Source: a virus. Taken from it: a stretch of DNA of 36,743 bases. The stretch lies in the IMG/VR virus record IMGVR_UViG_3300028577_000029, positions 1-36,743 of that record; one strand, 5' to 3'. The position numbers and the translations under genes are program-made. Below the pieces are notes generated by a model, which was not told where the DNA came from, made no database searches, and was given only the letters and a program-made list of their open reading frames with translations. Positions 22,393-30,695 of this stretch are shown in pieces (positions within the stretch are counted from its first letter, which is position 1; the number at the start of each line of letters is the position of its first letter).

Positions 22393-24586
22393 CTTCGGTG
22401 TCTATCCTCGCGACCAAGAGTGATACGTTGCTCGGCAACGGCTGCGACTGCCGGAACCCGACATACGCGCCCTGCACTGGCCCCTGTTCGTACGGCCACG
22501 TCTTGAACCCGCTGAACAGCGCGGGCGGTGCGCTCATCGCGTCTGCCGTCAGGCGGAACGTCTGCGGTGTCCATGTGTCGACGCCGTTCTTGACCAGTAG
22601 CCAATCCAGCCCGAGCGATTGCCACAGCCGTATAAACACTTTGAACACGCGGCAGAGTTTCCCTTGCGCGACACCGTCGCCCGCACCTGCCTCAATACTC
22701 ATCGTGCGGCACACGCTGTTGTAGCCAAAACCGATCTGCACGGTCGAAGCACTCCGCTGCAACGTAATCGCGCCACCCGACACTGTGCAGTCCGGGTGTG
22801 TCGCGCCATCGGCGAGCACTTGCACTGTTTGCCCTTCCAAGTGCGCCAGTCCGGTGATCGTCGTCGCCGGTGCGCCCGAATACGTGAGCGATGCGTCGAC
22901 GAAAACACCGTTCGCGAGCGTGTCGCCATCCGACCAGAACTTCGACATGACCTCGACGTATCGCTTCGTCCCGCCGTTGATGTAGCGGTTGACGATGACC
23001 CACACCTCGTCGCGCGTGGCGTCCGAACTTGGTATCGTCGACACGGACTCGGCAATCGCGCCGACAGTTTTGCCCGCGTTCGAATACCCGCCGATCGGGT
23101 GCCGGTGCCAGCCCCACACCTCCTGGTCAAGCTCGTAGGTCATGCCGATCAGTTGTCCGTCGGCGCGCACACCCCACACGGTCGAGTATGGAAGCTCGGC
23201 CACCGCTATCTGCGAGATACCGCCGCCGGGGACGTGCTCGGCAACCACCGTGCGATCCGCCACCTGAAATCCGTCGATCGTGAATACGTAGGTCAGGTCG
23301 CGCACTTTCTTCCCGCCGCGCACCACGAACAGCACCGCTTTACCTTTACGCGCGCACTGCACCTGCGCCGACCCATAGGTCGTCGACTGCTTGGCCTGCA
23401 CATTGGTCGGGCTGATCGCGCTGGTGTTGTCCGACGCGCGCACAATCCATTCGCCACCGGCGGTGCCCACCAGCAGGCCGTGCTCGTCGGATGCCATCCA
23501 GCGGATCGCGTTGACCGTGTTGGCGTTGAGGCTGAAAGCGTAGCTGCGGTTCGCCGGCACCGTGCCGTCGGGGTCCGTCGGCGCCATGTTCTCGTAGTCG
23601 GACGAGTTCGACCCGTCCAGCCGCTGCGGGTACTGCGTGCAGCCGCCGAACACCAGCCGGTCCTCGTGGAACGTGACCGCACCCGGGTAGCCGTTCAATG
23701 TGCCGTAAACGCCCAAGCGCCAGGTTGCCGCGGCCGCCGCGCTCGATGGCGCTGCGGTGACGGTCATCGTGACGTGCGTGGTGTCGGTGAACGCCGTGAT
23801 CGTGCCCCAGCCCCAATTCGTGCCGGACTTGAACCGCAGCAAACGCCCGACGTCGGATACCTGAAAGCCCGCGCCGCCATTGATGCCGGTGACGGCCGAC
23901 GCGGTCACTGTGATGCCGGTTCCGGGCCCGGCGCCCGACAGCGTGAGAGTGGTGGCCGTCGCATTGGTCGACAAATACGGCCCGTCCGTCAACGCCAGCG
24001 CGACGAGTTTCCAGGTTGTCGCGCCGAAGCGTTGCAGCTTCATCGGCGCGTAGCCATTGTGGGTGATGTAGAGCGTATCCGCCGACTGCGTGAAATTGAG
24101 CGCGAACAGGTCCGCTGTCAGGTACGGCGTCGGGATTTCGTAGATCGTGCCCGTCAGCGGATACCAGTACGTGACGTTCGGAGGGGCATTGCCTGTCGTG
24201 GCCGCGATGCAGTAATAGTTGACACCACCCTGCACGACCAGATCGCCAATGTTGTACGCCGTGGCGCCGCTGTACGCGGCGACGCCCGCGACCTGAAGCT
24301 GGCCGTCGTTAGCATAAAACCGGATATATTTATTTCCGAACTCAAGCTGATAGGCTTGCGTAATCGAAAACTCGAAACGCTGCAGGCGCGTCTTGGCGGT
24401 GCTGTCCTTTACCTCGGCGACAAACCGCGTGCCCGACCGTCGAGTCAACATGCCCTGCACCGTCGGCACATAGTTCTCGCACGTCTGCAGTGCCGCTTTA
24501 TATTTGTCGATGTTGATGCGGCCGTAGGCGAGCGGCGACCACTCGCCGCCATTGAAGTTGGTCTGCGCCCATGTGGCTTTCGGCAT
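22382..24586 (-). CDS. Tail tubular protein B / tail nozzle-like protein
   Basis: A 734-residue protein. Its N-terminus (WAQTNFNGGEWSPLAYGRIN, then LQTCENYVPTVQGMLTRRSG and TRFVAEV) is the signature of tail nozzle or stabilisation proteins encoded beside the adaptor in BPP-1-like podoviruses. The rest is beta-rich, with blocks such as TFHEDRLVFGGCTQYPQRLD and WVIVNRYINGG. It should build the tail nozzle together with the 201-residue adaptor. It starts 2 bases after the adaptor gene stop. Confidence 0.88.
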   Translation of the reverse strand: MPKATWAQTNFNGGEWSPLAYGRINIDKYKAALQTCENYVPTVQGMLTRRSGTRFVAEVKDSTAKTRLQRFEFSITQAYQLEFGNKYIRFYANDGQLQVAGVAAYSGATAYNIGDLVVQGGVNYYCIAATTGNAPPNVTYWYPLTGTIYEIPTPYLTADLFALNFTQSADTLYITHNGYAPMKLQRFGATTWKLVALALTDGPYLSTNATATTLTLSGAGPGTGITVTASAVTGINGGAGFQVSDVGRLLRFKSGTNWGWGTITAFTDTTHVTMTVTAAPSSAAAAATWRLGVYGTLNGYPGAVTFHEDRLVFGGCTQYPQRLDGSNSSDYENMAPTDPDGTVPANRSYAFSLNANTVNAIRWMASDEHGLLVGTAGGEWIVRASDNTSAISPTNVQAKQSTTYGSAQVQCARKGKAVLFVVRGGKKVRDLTYVFTIDGFQVADRTVVAEHVPGGGISQIAVAELPYSTVWGVRADGQLIGMTYELDQEVWGWHRHPIGGYSNAGKTVGAIAESVSTIPSSDATRDEVWVIVNRYINGGTKRYVEVMSKFWSDGDTLANGVFVDASLTYSGAPATTITGLAHLEGQTVQVLADGATHPDCTVSGGAITLQRSASTVQIGFGYNSVCRTMSIEAGAGDGVAQGKLCRVFKVFIRLWQSLGLDWLLVKNGVDTWTPQTFRLTADAMSAPPALFSGFKTWPYEQGPVQGAYVGFRQSQPLPSNVSLLVARIDTEDGN

Positions 24587-24588
24587 GG

Positions 24589-25194
24589 TCAGTTCCTTGC
24601 CGTAATCCAGTCGTCGTCGGGCGGATCCTGCGGCAAAGATTCAAGCGCATCCGTGCGCCGGGCTTCCGACATGACAAACTTGTAGTCCTCACCGAGTGCT
24701 GCTTTTTTCGACGTGGAATTTGTGAGCTTTTCGCACAGGTCGGCCGCAAGGCTGATCGAAAGCGCGTCATAGAACGACGGGTCGAACTGCGTCACGTCCT
24801 CTATGTCAGAGATATAGCGCAACGACAACGACACGCCGGTGCCCGAGCTTGACGTGCTGCCAGTGATCGGGGAGTCTGCCCATGTGGTCAGTATCTTGCC
24901 GCCCTCGACCGACCAGTCGAGCGTCGAGTCGTTCGGCAGCAACACCCGCAGGCAGTCCGCCGGCAGCGTGAACGCATACGTGAATTCAAACGCAGGCGCC
25001 ACGGAGTCTGCCGCGAGCACGATACGCTTGATCGCAAAGTTCCAGGGATGCCGACGCAATTCACTGCGTCGATTGGAGTCATATTGAACCGCGCACGCGC
25101 GCGCTTCAGGTGAATTGTCGGTGACGTCGACAATCGTGGCCGCGCCCAAGCGCAGCAGTGCGCTGTTACATACGTCGGTCTTGGATTGGGCCAT
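24589..25194 (-). CDS. Head-tail adaptor / tail tubular protein A-like (gp11-like)
   Basis: A 201-residue protein beginning MAQSKTDVCNSALLRLGAAT, the standard opening of gp11-like tail tube A proteins. It continues with RRHPWNFAIKR, a conserved basic segment, and a helical C-terminal part (DALSISLAADLCEKLTNS). It should form the ring under the portal to which the nozzle and fibres attach. It starts 3 bases after the preceding stop. Confidence 0.9.
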   Translation of the reverse strand: MAQSKTDVCNSALLRLGAATIVDVTDNSPEARACAVQYDSNRRSELRRHPWNFAIKRIVLAADSVAPAFEFTYAFTLPADCLRVLLPNDSTLDWSVEGGKILTTWADSPITGSTSSSGTGVSLSLRYISDIEDVTQFDPSFYDALSISLAADLCEKLTNSTSKKAALGEDYKFVMSEARRTDALESLPQDPPDDDWITARN

Positions 25195-25197
25195 TCA

Positions 25198-25515
25198 TCA
25201 GCCCAGCCCGACCAGGAAGGCGTAAACCGCCGAAGGCGGACCGCCGGAAATAAACAGCCGCACGTTGCCGGCGGGGAGGTCGATACCCGTCTGACAGCCG
25301 GGCAGCGCGGTGAAACTTACCGCCGACCCGGAGAATACCTGCACCGTCATCCATGTGCCGTTGAGCGACTGCATCTGCAACGCCAACGTGGCGCCCGCCA
25401 CTGTGCCTTCGACAAAGAACGTGTACTGACCGCCCTTGATACCGACGGCCGAACCCGTCGCCGCCCCGTTTGAGAGCAGCGTGTAGTTGTCTGAATCGCA
25501 GCGACGAGTCGACAT
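25198..25515 (-). CDS. Small beta-rich virion protein, unknown
   Basis: A 105-residue protein rich in Gly, Thr and Val with alternating beta pattern (YTFFVEGTVAGATLALQMQS, then NVRLFISGGPPSAVYAFL). It looks like a capsid decoration or tail protein. It lies between the capsid genes and the tail adaptor gene, with AAAGGA 8 bases before the ATG. No family recognised. Confidence 0.7.
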   Translation of the reverse strand: MSTRRCDSDNYTLLSNGAATGSAVGIKGGQYTFFVEGTVAGATLALQMQSLNGTWMTVQVFSGSAVSFTALPGCQTGIDLPAGNVRLFISGGPPSAVYAFLVGLG

Positions 25516-25517
25516 AG

Positions 25518-25715
25518 TCAGAATCCTTTGGTCGCTTTGCCCATGATGTAGTCCTGCAGCGCCTGCACCGTGATGGCCAACTGCTCCATGTTCGGCACAT
25601 TCGCAGTCGTGTTGATCGCAACCTCGATGTCCTTGCCGGTCGTGGTCGCCTGTTCGACGATCGCGCCGGAATGGATACCCGCGCCCACGTTCAATCCGTA
25701 AAAATAAGTGGCCAT
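25518..25715 (-). CDS. 65-residue virion-region protein, unknown
   Basis: The sequence begins MATYFYGLNVGAGIHSGAIV and has a helical end (LAITVQALQDYIMGKATKGF). AAAGGA precedes the ATG. It is conserved-looking in length and place within head modules of this type, but I cannot name a function. Confidence 0.65.
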   Translation of the reverse strand: MATYFYGLNVGAGIHSGAIVEQATTTGKDIEVAINTTANVPNMEQLAITVQALQDYIMGKATKGF

Positions 25716-25739
25716 GCGCTATTCCTTTCTGACGGGGCA

Positions 25740-25761
25740 GGGAGCGCCGCGAGGCGCCCCC
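25740..25761 (-). terminator. GC-rich hairpin after the cement-like gene (partial terminator or processing site)
   Basis: On the minus strand GGGGGCGCC and GGCGCTCCC pair as a 9-bp stem with one G-U around a TCGC loop, starting 7 bases after the stop at 25768. No U tract follows, so it is not a classical terminator. It may slow or protect the transcript so that the capsid genes are expressed above those downstream. Confidence 0.5.
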
Positions 25762-25767
25762 ATTCCG

Positions 25768-26217
25768 TTATTGAGGCATCGAGTAGTAGAAGTCGACGAC
25801 CAGGACGCCGGACGCCGGCAAGTTCGCCGTGCCAATCGTGACGATGACCTGTTCCTCGGCCGTCAGCGCCGGATCCGCTGCGCCCACAACGGCGGTCTTG
25901 CCAAACAGCGTCGGCAGATCGGTCGTGGTGAACGCCGCAGCCGCTTTGTATTTCGCGGTGCTGGCGGCCGTGCCGATCGCCAAGGTGGCCGATCCGCTCG
26001 ACGTGTCGGAAGTCAGCACGCCGAACGCGAAGGTCGCGCCGGCGGGCAGGTTGCCCACGACCAGCGTGTCGGTGCCGAACACCTGGGACGCGTAGGTGAA
26101 GGTCGCGCGCAGCCGTTTAAGCCGGGCTTGATACACGGTGGCGCGCGGCTTGTAGCCGACAGGAGCCGCCGTTTGATTGGCGGAACCGCCCAATTCAGTC
26201 GAAAGATATGCAGACAT
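25768..26217 (-). CDS. Cement/decoration-like protein next to the capsid gene
   Basis: A 149-residue protein with a beta-rich body (TLVVGNLPAGATFAFGVLTS, then VIVTIGTANLPASGVLVVDF) after a short extended N-terminus. It follows the major capsid gene by 18 bases with its own GGACACC ribosome-binding site. BPP-1 carries its jellyroll cement protein gene at this place, so the role is proposed by synteny; sequence alone does not prove it. Confidence 0.7.
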   Translation of the reverse strand: MSAYLSTELGGSANQTAAPVGYKPRATVYQARLKRLRATFTYASQVFGTDTLVVGNLPAGATFAFGVLTSDTSSGSATLAIGTAASTAKYKAAAAFTTTDLPTLFGKTAVVGAADPALTAEEQVIVTIGTANLPASGVLVVDFYYSMPQ

Positions 26218-26235
26218 GATGGTGTCCTTTCAGGC

Positions 26236-27192
26236 TTACTTGCAGTTGATGATGCCACAGCGTTTTTCTTCGAGGCGCGCGCCACCGAACGTGCCGGTGA
26301 CATACACCTGCCAGGAATTACGCTTGTCGGGACGGCGATCGACCGAAGTGGTGATGTCGTTCCACAGCCCGAGAGCCATGCCCGACTTCGCCCAGAACGG
26401 AACCATCCAGCGGGTGCCGGTGACGTATTGACCGTCGGTGTCGCTCGACGCAATCGACGGATTGATCGCGACGTTGTAGTTCGCCGCACCCGGAATGCGC
26501 TCGGTGTGGATGAAGTTGAAACCCATGAACGAGGTGATCTTGCCGTCGACCAGCACAGGTTTGGTGTTGTAGTCGAGGCTGACCGCTTGCGCTTCGTTCA
26601 GCAGGTTGTCGTGCTGCTGCGCGGAAATCGCCATGAACAACTGGTCGTTGTCGATGTCCACATCGGCTTGCAACAGGATTTTCTTCGCCGCGCGCAGCTT
26701 CGCGATATTTAGGCCGGTGGCCGCCGACGCGCCCGTGGTCGCAGCGACAGACTGGCTGTTGCTGTTGTAGGCGTAGAGCAGGCCGGTCGTGGTCGTGCCG
26801 TTCTGGCCGGTGTTGTTGCTGTTCAGGATGCCGCTGATGATTTCGTCGTCGATCGCGCGGCCCATCGCCCAGGCACCGGCCATCGTGTACGGACCCGACG
26901 CATCGACCAGCATGCGCAGCTTGTCCTGCGAGTCGATCAGGTCGGCCCAGTCGTAGTCGTTCGGGTAAATCCAACGCTTGTCCTGCGGCGTGGAAATGAG
27001 CGGGGTGTCGCTGTGCCGCGCTTGATTGCGCACCGGCGAAACGGAACCGAATTGCTCGGCCATCGAAGCGGCTTGACCCACGAACGCGAAGTTCTGGACG
27101 GCGCTGCGAAGGCGGGAACCTTGCTGTTGAAGCAGCATTGCAACATTCGTCGAGTACTGCTGGACGAATGCATTGTTTACGTTGACGGACAT
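26236..27192 (-). CDS. Major capsid protein
   Basis: A 318-residue protein beginning MSVNVNNAFVQQYSTNVAML, with DKRWIYPNDYDWADLIDSQD, MGRAIDDEIISG and a C-terminal WQVYVTGTFGGARLEEKRCG. These segments are typical of BPP-1-type HK97-fold capsid proteins (Phage_capsid_2 group). A very strong AGGAGGA site lies 4 bases before the ATG, fitting the most highly expressed virion gene. The scaffold gene is two genes upstream and the cement-like gene directly downstream. Confidence 0.92.
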   Translation of the reverse strand: MSVNVNNAFVQQYSTNVAMLLQQQGSRLRSAVQNFAFVGQAASMAEQFGSVSPVRNQARHSDTPLISTPQDKRWIYPNDYDWADLIDSQDKLRMLVDASGPYTMAGAWAMGRAIDDEIISGILNSNNTGQNGTTTTGLLYAYNSNSQSVAATTGASAATGLNIAKLRAAKKILLQADVDIDNDQLFMAISAQQHDNLLNEAQAVSLDYNTKPVLVDGKITSFMGFNFIHTERIPGAANYNVAINPSIASSDTDGQYVTGTRWMVPFWAKSGMALGLWNDITTSVDRRPDKRNSWQVYVTGTFGGARLEEKRCGIINCK

Positions 27193-27257
27193 GGTGTCCT
27201 CCTAGCGGGTTGAAAAGTCAGTTCAATCGCGGCCTTTTCTGGCGGCTGCGTTTCCCT

Positions 27258-27369
27258 GGCTTGACCTCGCTAGGCGGGGGGCCAAATCACTTGCCCATCT
27301 GCGGCTTGTCCCTCGCGGGGGCCGTTACTGCGGTTCTCCTTTACCGGCGGCTTGTCCCTTGCGGGGGCT
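27258..27369. repeat. Near-perfect direct repeats between the scaffold group and the capsid gene
   Basis: GCGGCTTGTCCCTCGCGGGG (27301-27320, continuing GCC) recurs at 27347-27369 with two changes. A more diverged copy with a small insertion lies at 27258-27283. The rightmost copy spans the last codons and stop of the 66-residue gene. The stretch 27193-27340 holds no convincing gene apart from the capsid ribosome-binding site. Each unit can form a short CCC/GGG hairpin on the minus-strand transcript. Confidence 0.7.
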
Positions 27370-27541
27370 TCGGCAAACCCAACGTGTTGCTATTTTCACT
27401 ACGCGTTGGTGTTTTCACAACAGCATTGTAAAACGACTCGGCCTGATTTGCAACACCTACCGGATCCCGAGGGAATTCAACGAGGCGCGAAGCCGTTACC
27501 GCGAGCTCGAAACAGCGCAGTCGAATCTCTTTGTCGTCCAT
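27341..27541 (-). CDS. 66-residue head-region protein, unknown
   Basis: The sequence begins MDDKEIRLRCFELAVTASRL and runs into a helical segment (VANQAESFYNAVVKTPTRSE) and a Pro/Arg-rich tail (PKPPQGTSRR). The ATG at 27541 overlaps the scaffold stop as TAATG, which separates it from a longer shadow frame upstream. Its end is made of one unit of the direct repeat described at 27258-27369. Function unknown. Confidence 0.7.
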   Translation of the reverse strand: MDDKEIRLRCFELAVTASRLVEFPRDPVGVANQAESFYNAVVKTPTRSENSNTLGLPKPPQGTSRR

Positions 27542-28476
27542 TACTGCTGGTCCGGGTAGGCGTATTTGTGCAACTCGGCCATTTTGGCTTTGGCCGTCGC
27601 ATCGCCTTTCAGATACGATGCGACGAACGCCTTGTCCTGCTTCAGCGTTTCGATCTGCGACTTCGCCGCGGCCGGCGTCAGTGCGTCGCCGAACGTGTTT
27701 TCGGTGCGACCACCGACGAAACCATCTTCGCCCAGGCCAGCGCCGATCTTGGCCAGCAACGTCATCGTGCCGTGGTGCCCGAGCGATGCTTCCATCTTGT
27801 CGATCGTCTTGGCGTCCAACCCCAGCTTGCCGACTACCTCTTTCGCGATGAACACGTTTTTGTCGTGCGCGGCGCCCCACTCGACTTTGAGTTTGGCATC
27901 ATCGGCGGCGAATGCCTGTGCCTTCTGCGTCGCCTGCGTCGCGGCCATATTGGCGACGTGCTCGTTCCATTTCGTCGTCACCGCTTCGGCCTGCTTTTGC
28001 GTCAGGTTCGCACCGTGGAACCACTCGGCGGCCTGCTTCGCAAATGCGCCATCATCGCCCGCGGGTACCGCGATCTTGTAATCCTTCGCTTCAGCCGGCG
28101 TGCCGAGCTTGCCCCAAAACGCTTTGACTTCTTCAGGCGTCGCCTTGTCTCCGGGCATGACCAGTCGTTGATCGACGGGCGCGGAAATGAATTTCTCGGC
28201 GCCCTTGTACGCGGCCAGAATGTCGGTCGGCGCTTTCCAGCCTTTGTTGGTGACGTAGCCGACGTCGAGTTCGGGCACGTCTTTGCCCAGCCATTCGAAG
28301 CCGGCGGCAGGCGCGGCCGCGCTGCCATTCGCCGCAGGGGTAACGACTGTCGTGCCCCCGCCGCCATTGCTGTTGTTGCCATTGTCGTTGCCGCCTACCG
28401 CGGCGGACGCTTGACCGCCGCTCGCGCCGCCATCGCCACCCGATTGATCCATCAGCACGTAAAAATTACGGTTCAT
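27541..28476 (-). CDS. Scaffolding protein
   Basis: A 311-residue protein. The N-terminal 60 residues are low-complexity Gly/Asn/Ala-rich (GGNDNGNNSNGGGGTTVV). The rest is acidic to neutral and helical (AFAKQAAEWFHGANLTQKQA, then TLKQDKAFVASYLKGDATAK). The WLGKDVPELDVGYVTNKGWK block and the place just upstream of the capsid gene are typical of podovirus scaffolds. It should organise capsid assembly and leave the head before packaging. ATGA overlap with the preceding gene. Confidence 0.85.
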   Translation of the reverse strand: MNRNFYVLMDQSGGDGGASGGQASAAVGGNDNGNNSNGGGGTTVVTPAANGSAAAPAAGFEWLGKDVPELDVGYVTNKGWKAPTDILAAYKGAEKFISAPVDQRLVMPGDKATPEEVKAFWGKLGTPAEAKDYKIAVPAGDDGAFAKQAAEWFHGANLTQKQAEAVTTKWNEHVANMAATQATQKAQAFAADDAKLKVEWGAAHDKNVFIAKEVVGKLGLDAKTIDKMEASLGHHGTMTLLAKIGAGLGEDGFVGGRTENTFGDALTPAAAKSQIETLKQDKAFVASYLKGDATAKAKMAELHKYAYPDQQ

Positions 28477-28751
28477 TGGTCAGTTCCTTTATCTTCGGTT
28501 GGAAGGGTGGCGCCGTAGAGCGCCCATAGTTGCTCGTCACTCAGTTGCAAGTGCCGTTGAATTCGAAGCCACACCTCGCGCCGACCTTCGGCGACAGCGT
28601 GCGCGCGCGCATCGGCGTGGAACGTGGACTCGTTCGCGCGGCAGAATTTGGCCAGGTCGACCATGACTTCGTGCCCGAAACCACTGGACAGAAAAACCTT
28701 GATGTAGGCGGTGCGCCGGCGCGCGAGGAATTGTTTTGCTTGCTCAAACAT
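28473..28751 (-). CDS. Bbp19-like head-region protein
   Basis: A 92-residue protein with VFLSSGFGHEVMVDLAKFCR, then ESTFHADARAHAVAEGRREV and WLRIQRHLQLSDEQ. This layout (LAKFCR, STF, EGRREV.LRI) is that of small Bbp19-type phage proteins encoded between portal and scaffold. Function unknown. It overlaps the portal gene end by 8 bases and the scaffold start by 4. Confidence 0.78.
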   Translation of the reverse strand: MFEQAKQFLARRRTAYIKVFLSSGFGHEVMVDLAKFCRANESTFHADARAHAVAEGRREVWLRIQRHLQLSDEQLWALYGATLPTEDKGTDQ

Positions 28752-30426
28752 TCGCGGCAGTTTTCAGTCCGTCAGGGTTGCCCGCTTTCGCCAACGCGGC
28801 GATGCCCGGCAATGCTTGCGTGAGTTGTGCTGCGTCCTGCGCTTGCTTGCGCCCTTCGCGCAGCGCCTGCACCGATTTCGGGTCGCGGATAAACCGGATG
28901 GGCACGGCATTGATGTCGGCCACCTCGGGGATGATCACGTCGATGTCGAAGTTGTCCATGATGCTCGGGTCTTGCGTCTGCGCGGCCACTTCACCAGCCC
29001 ACTGCATCGTCCGCATGACGCCCGCACCTTCTTCGGCGCGCATCGCGCGGTTCAGCGGCGCGTCGTATTCAATTTTGTATTGCCCGCGCGCTTCGACCAG
29101 TTCCGGCGGCGGGGGCGGCAGCATGCCGTTTCGCGCCAACAAATCGAACTCGCGCACAATCTGCGGCCCGATGTCCTCGCTCTGCACACGCCCCATCGTG
29201 GGGGAAAGCAACGCGCCTTTCTCGCGGGCACGCTCGAGCACTTCGGTCGCCGTGGTGCCCGACTTCGGATCCACCAGAATCTGAAACAGCGTGGTCATAA
29301 ACTCGTTGTTGATGGCCATGCGCTCATCGTCCATCAACTCTTTGCCGATCGTCAGGTTCCCCGTCGGCAGTTCATGCACAAGGCGCTGGCCCTGCGCGTT
29401 GACCGCGCCCATGTTGACCGAGCCCGGCTTCAACGTGAAACCCGACAGGATGCCGTCGTCGTGCGCCAGCAGGACCGGGTCGACGACGCGGTGGCCCTGC
29501 TTGATGATCGTTTTCTTTTCTTCGTTCAGCACCTTGATCGCCGGCAGCACGTTCATCGCCGGACTGCGGCCGTAGATTTCGCCGGGTGCCGTGATGTAGC
29601 GACCAACCGAATAGGGGAACGTGTAGTATCCGTCCTCGCCCATCAGGTCACGGGTGTCCTTGCAAATCCACCAGGAGCCAAACCGCTTCGCCGTTTTCGC
29701 GAGCCCGCGCGGGTTGTAATCCTCGCGCGGCTTCACGCAATGGATCATCTGTTTTTCTTCTTCGGGCTTCGACTCCAACTGCGACTTCAGCGACTCGGGA
29801 AAGGTGTCCGGCCACTTCTGCTTGATCTGGCGCAGCGTCATCTTGAACCGGCGATACACGGTGTCGACGACGCCCTGGTGATTGACGGCCATGAAAAGCT
29901 CGCCCAACTGAATGTGGCGATACCGCAGGCCGCGCCCATACTTCGGGTCCAGCATGTCGGTGAACAAACCGCTGGTGCCGAACGCGCCGATCGACACGTA
30001 GCCGTCGTGCTTCTGCGCCTGGAAGTTCGCACTCGCGGCGTAGCGATAGTGGAACATCAAGTCGTTGCATTGCTCAAACCACAATGCCACGTTGCGAATC
30101 TTCTGCAGGTCGGGGTCGGTGCAGCGCAGCCGGTGCCATTTGCCATTCGCCGGCGTCAGCATCGACTCCATCGCCGCGGCGAAGCGGAACAGTGCCGTCG
30201 TCGCAGTCGTGTCGTATTGATCCTGCCCGCGCTTGACGCCGGGCGTCATGTTGCCTTGCGCATAAAACGATGTCGAGTAATACGGCAGCACGCACCGGCT
30301 TACGTCCTCCCAATGCGACTCCCAAATGCCGCGCTTGCTGGCGAGATAGTCGAACTCTCCCAGCAATTTATCGACCGCTGCCTTGTTGGCGTCGCGGTCC
30401 ACTCGCGGCTTTTGATCATCGGCCAT
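28744..30426 (-). CDS. Portal (head-to-tail connector) protein
   Basis: A 560-residue podovirus portal. The opening LLGEFDYLASKRGIWESHWE, then DVSRCVLPYYS and TALFRFAAAMESMLTPANGK, is characteristic of the head-tail connector family of T7-like and BPP-1-like phages. Later it has YRFKMTLRQIKQKWP and GSWWICKDT. It forms the dodecameric ring through which DNA is packaged and ejected. It starts with a TGATG overlap after the 73-residue gene. Confidence 0.93.
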   Translation of the reverse strand: MADDQKPRVDRDANKAAVDKLLGEFDYLASKRGIWESHWEDVSRCVLPYYSTSFYAQGNMTPGVKRGQDQYDTTATTALFRFAAAMESMLTPANGKWHRLRCTDPDLQKIRNVALWFEQCNDLMFHYRYAASANFQAQKHDGYVSIGAFGTSGLFTDMLDPKYGRGLRYRHIQLGELFMAVNHQGVVDTVYRRFKMTLRQIKQKWPDTFPESLKSQLESKPEEEKQMIHCVKPREDYNPRGLAKTAKRFGSWWICKDTRDLMGEDGYYTFPYSVGRYITAPGEIYGRSPAMNVLPAIKVLNEEKKTIIKQGHRVVDPVLLAHDDGILSGFTLKPGSVNMGAVNAQGQRLVHELPTGNLTIGKELMDDERMAINNEFMTTLFQILVDPKSGTTATEVLERAREKGALLSPTMGRVQSEDIGPQIVREFDLLARNGMLPPPPPELVEARGQYKIEYDAPLNRAMRAEEGAGVMRTMQWAGEVAAQTQDPSIMDNFDIDVIIPEVADINAVPIRFIRDPKSVQALREGRKQAQDAAQLTQALPGIAALAKAGNPDGLKTAANV

Positions 30427-30647
30427 CAGGCAGACCCGAGCAACTTCTGGCTGGTGGTCGTGCCCGCGCTGTTAAGGCCGGCGCCGCCGGTCAGCACGGT
30501 GCTGGAACTGCCGGCGAGTTGCGCTTGCCGCTGTTTCTCGGCCGCCGCGTCAAGCTGCGCCTGGCTGTTGTCGACCGTGGGCGCTACCGGGGCGGCAACT
30601 GGCTGCTGTTGCTGCCCGACGCCAAACAGGCTGGAAAGAAAACTCAT
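30426..30647 (-). CDS. Small conserved protein between terminase and portal
   Basis: A 73-residue protein (MSFLSSLFGVGQQQQP, then AQLDAAAEKQRQAQ, SSTVLTGGAGL and TSQKLLG). A short N-terminal amphipathic segment, an Ala/Gln helix and an LTGGxGL...KxLLG ending form a pattern common at this spot in podovirus genomes, of unknown function. The ATG at 30647 is preferred to a GTG two codons upstream because GGGG sits closer to it. Confidence 0.75.
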   Translation of the reverse strand: MSFLSSLFGVGQQQQPVAAPVAPTVDNSQAQLDAAAEKQRQAQLAGSSSTVLTGGAGLNSAGTTTSQKLLGSA

Positions 30648-30695
30648 AAGCACCCCGCCAGTTGCAAAATCGCAACATGTTGTGAAAATCTCATT

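Noticed and set aside
22619-24685. A 688-codon plus-strand open frame antisense to the tail nozzle gene
   Set aside because: The composition is Arg/His/Ala-rich, as expected of an antisense frame in high-GC coding DNA, and it lacks any recognisable motif. The opposite strand encodes a clear family member with proper coupling.
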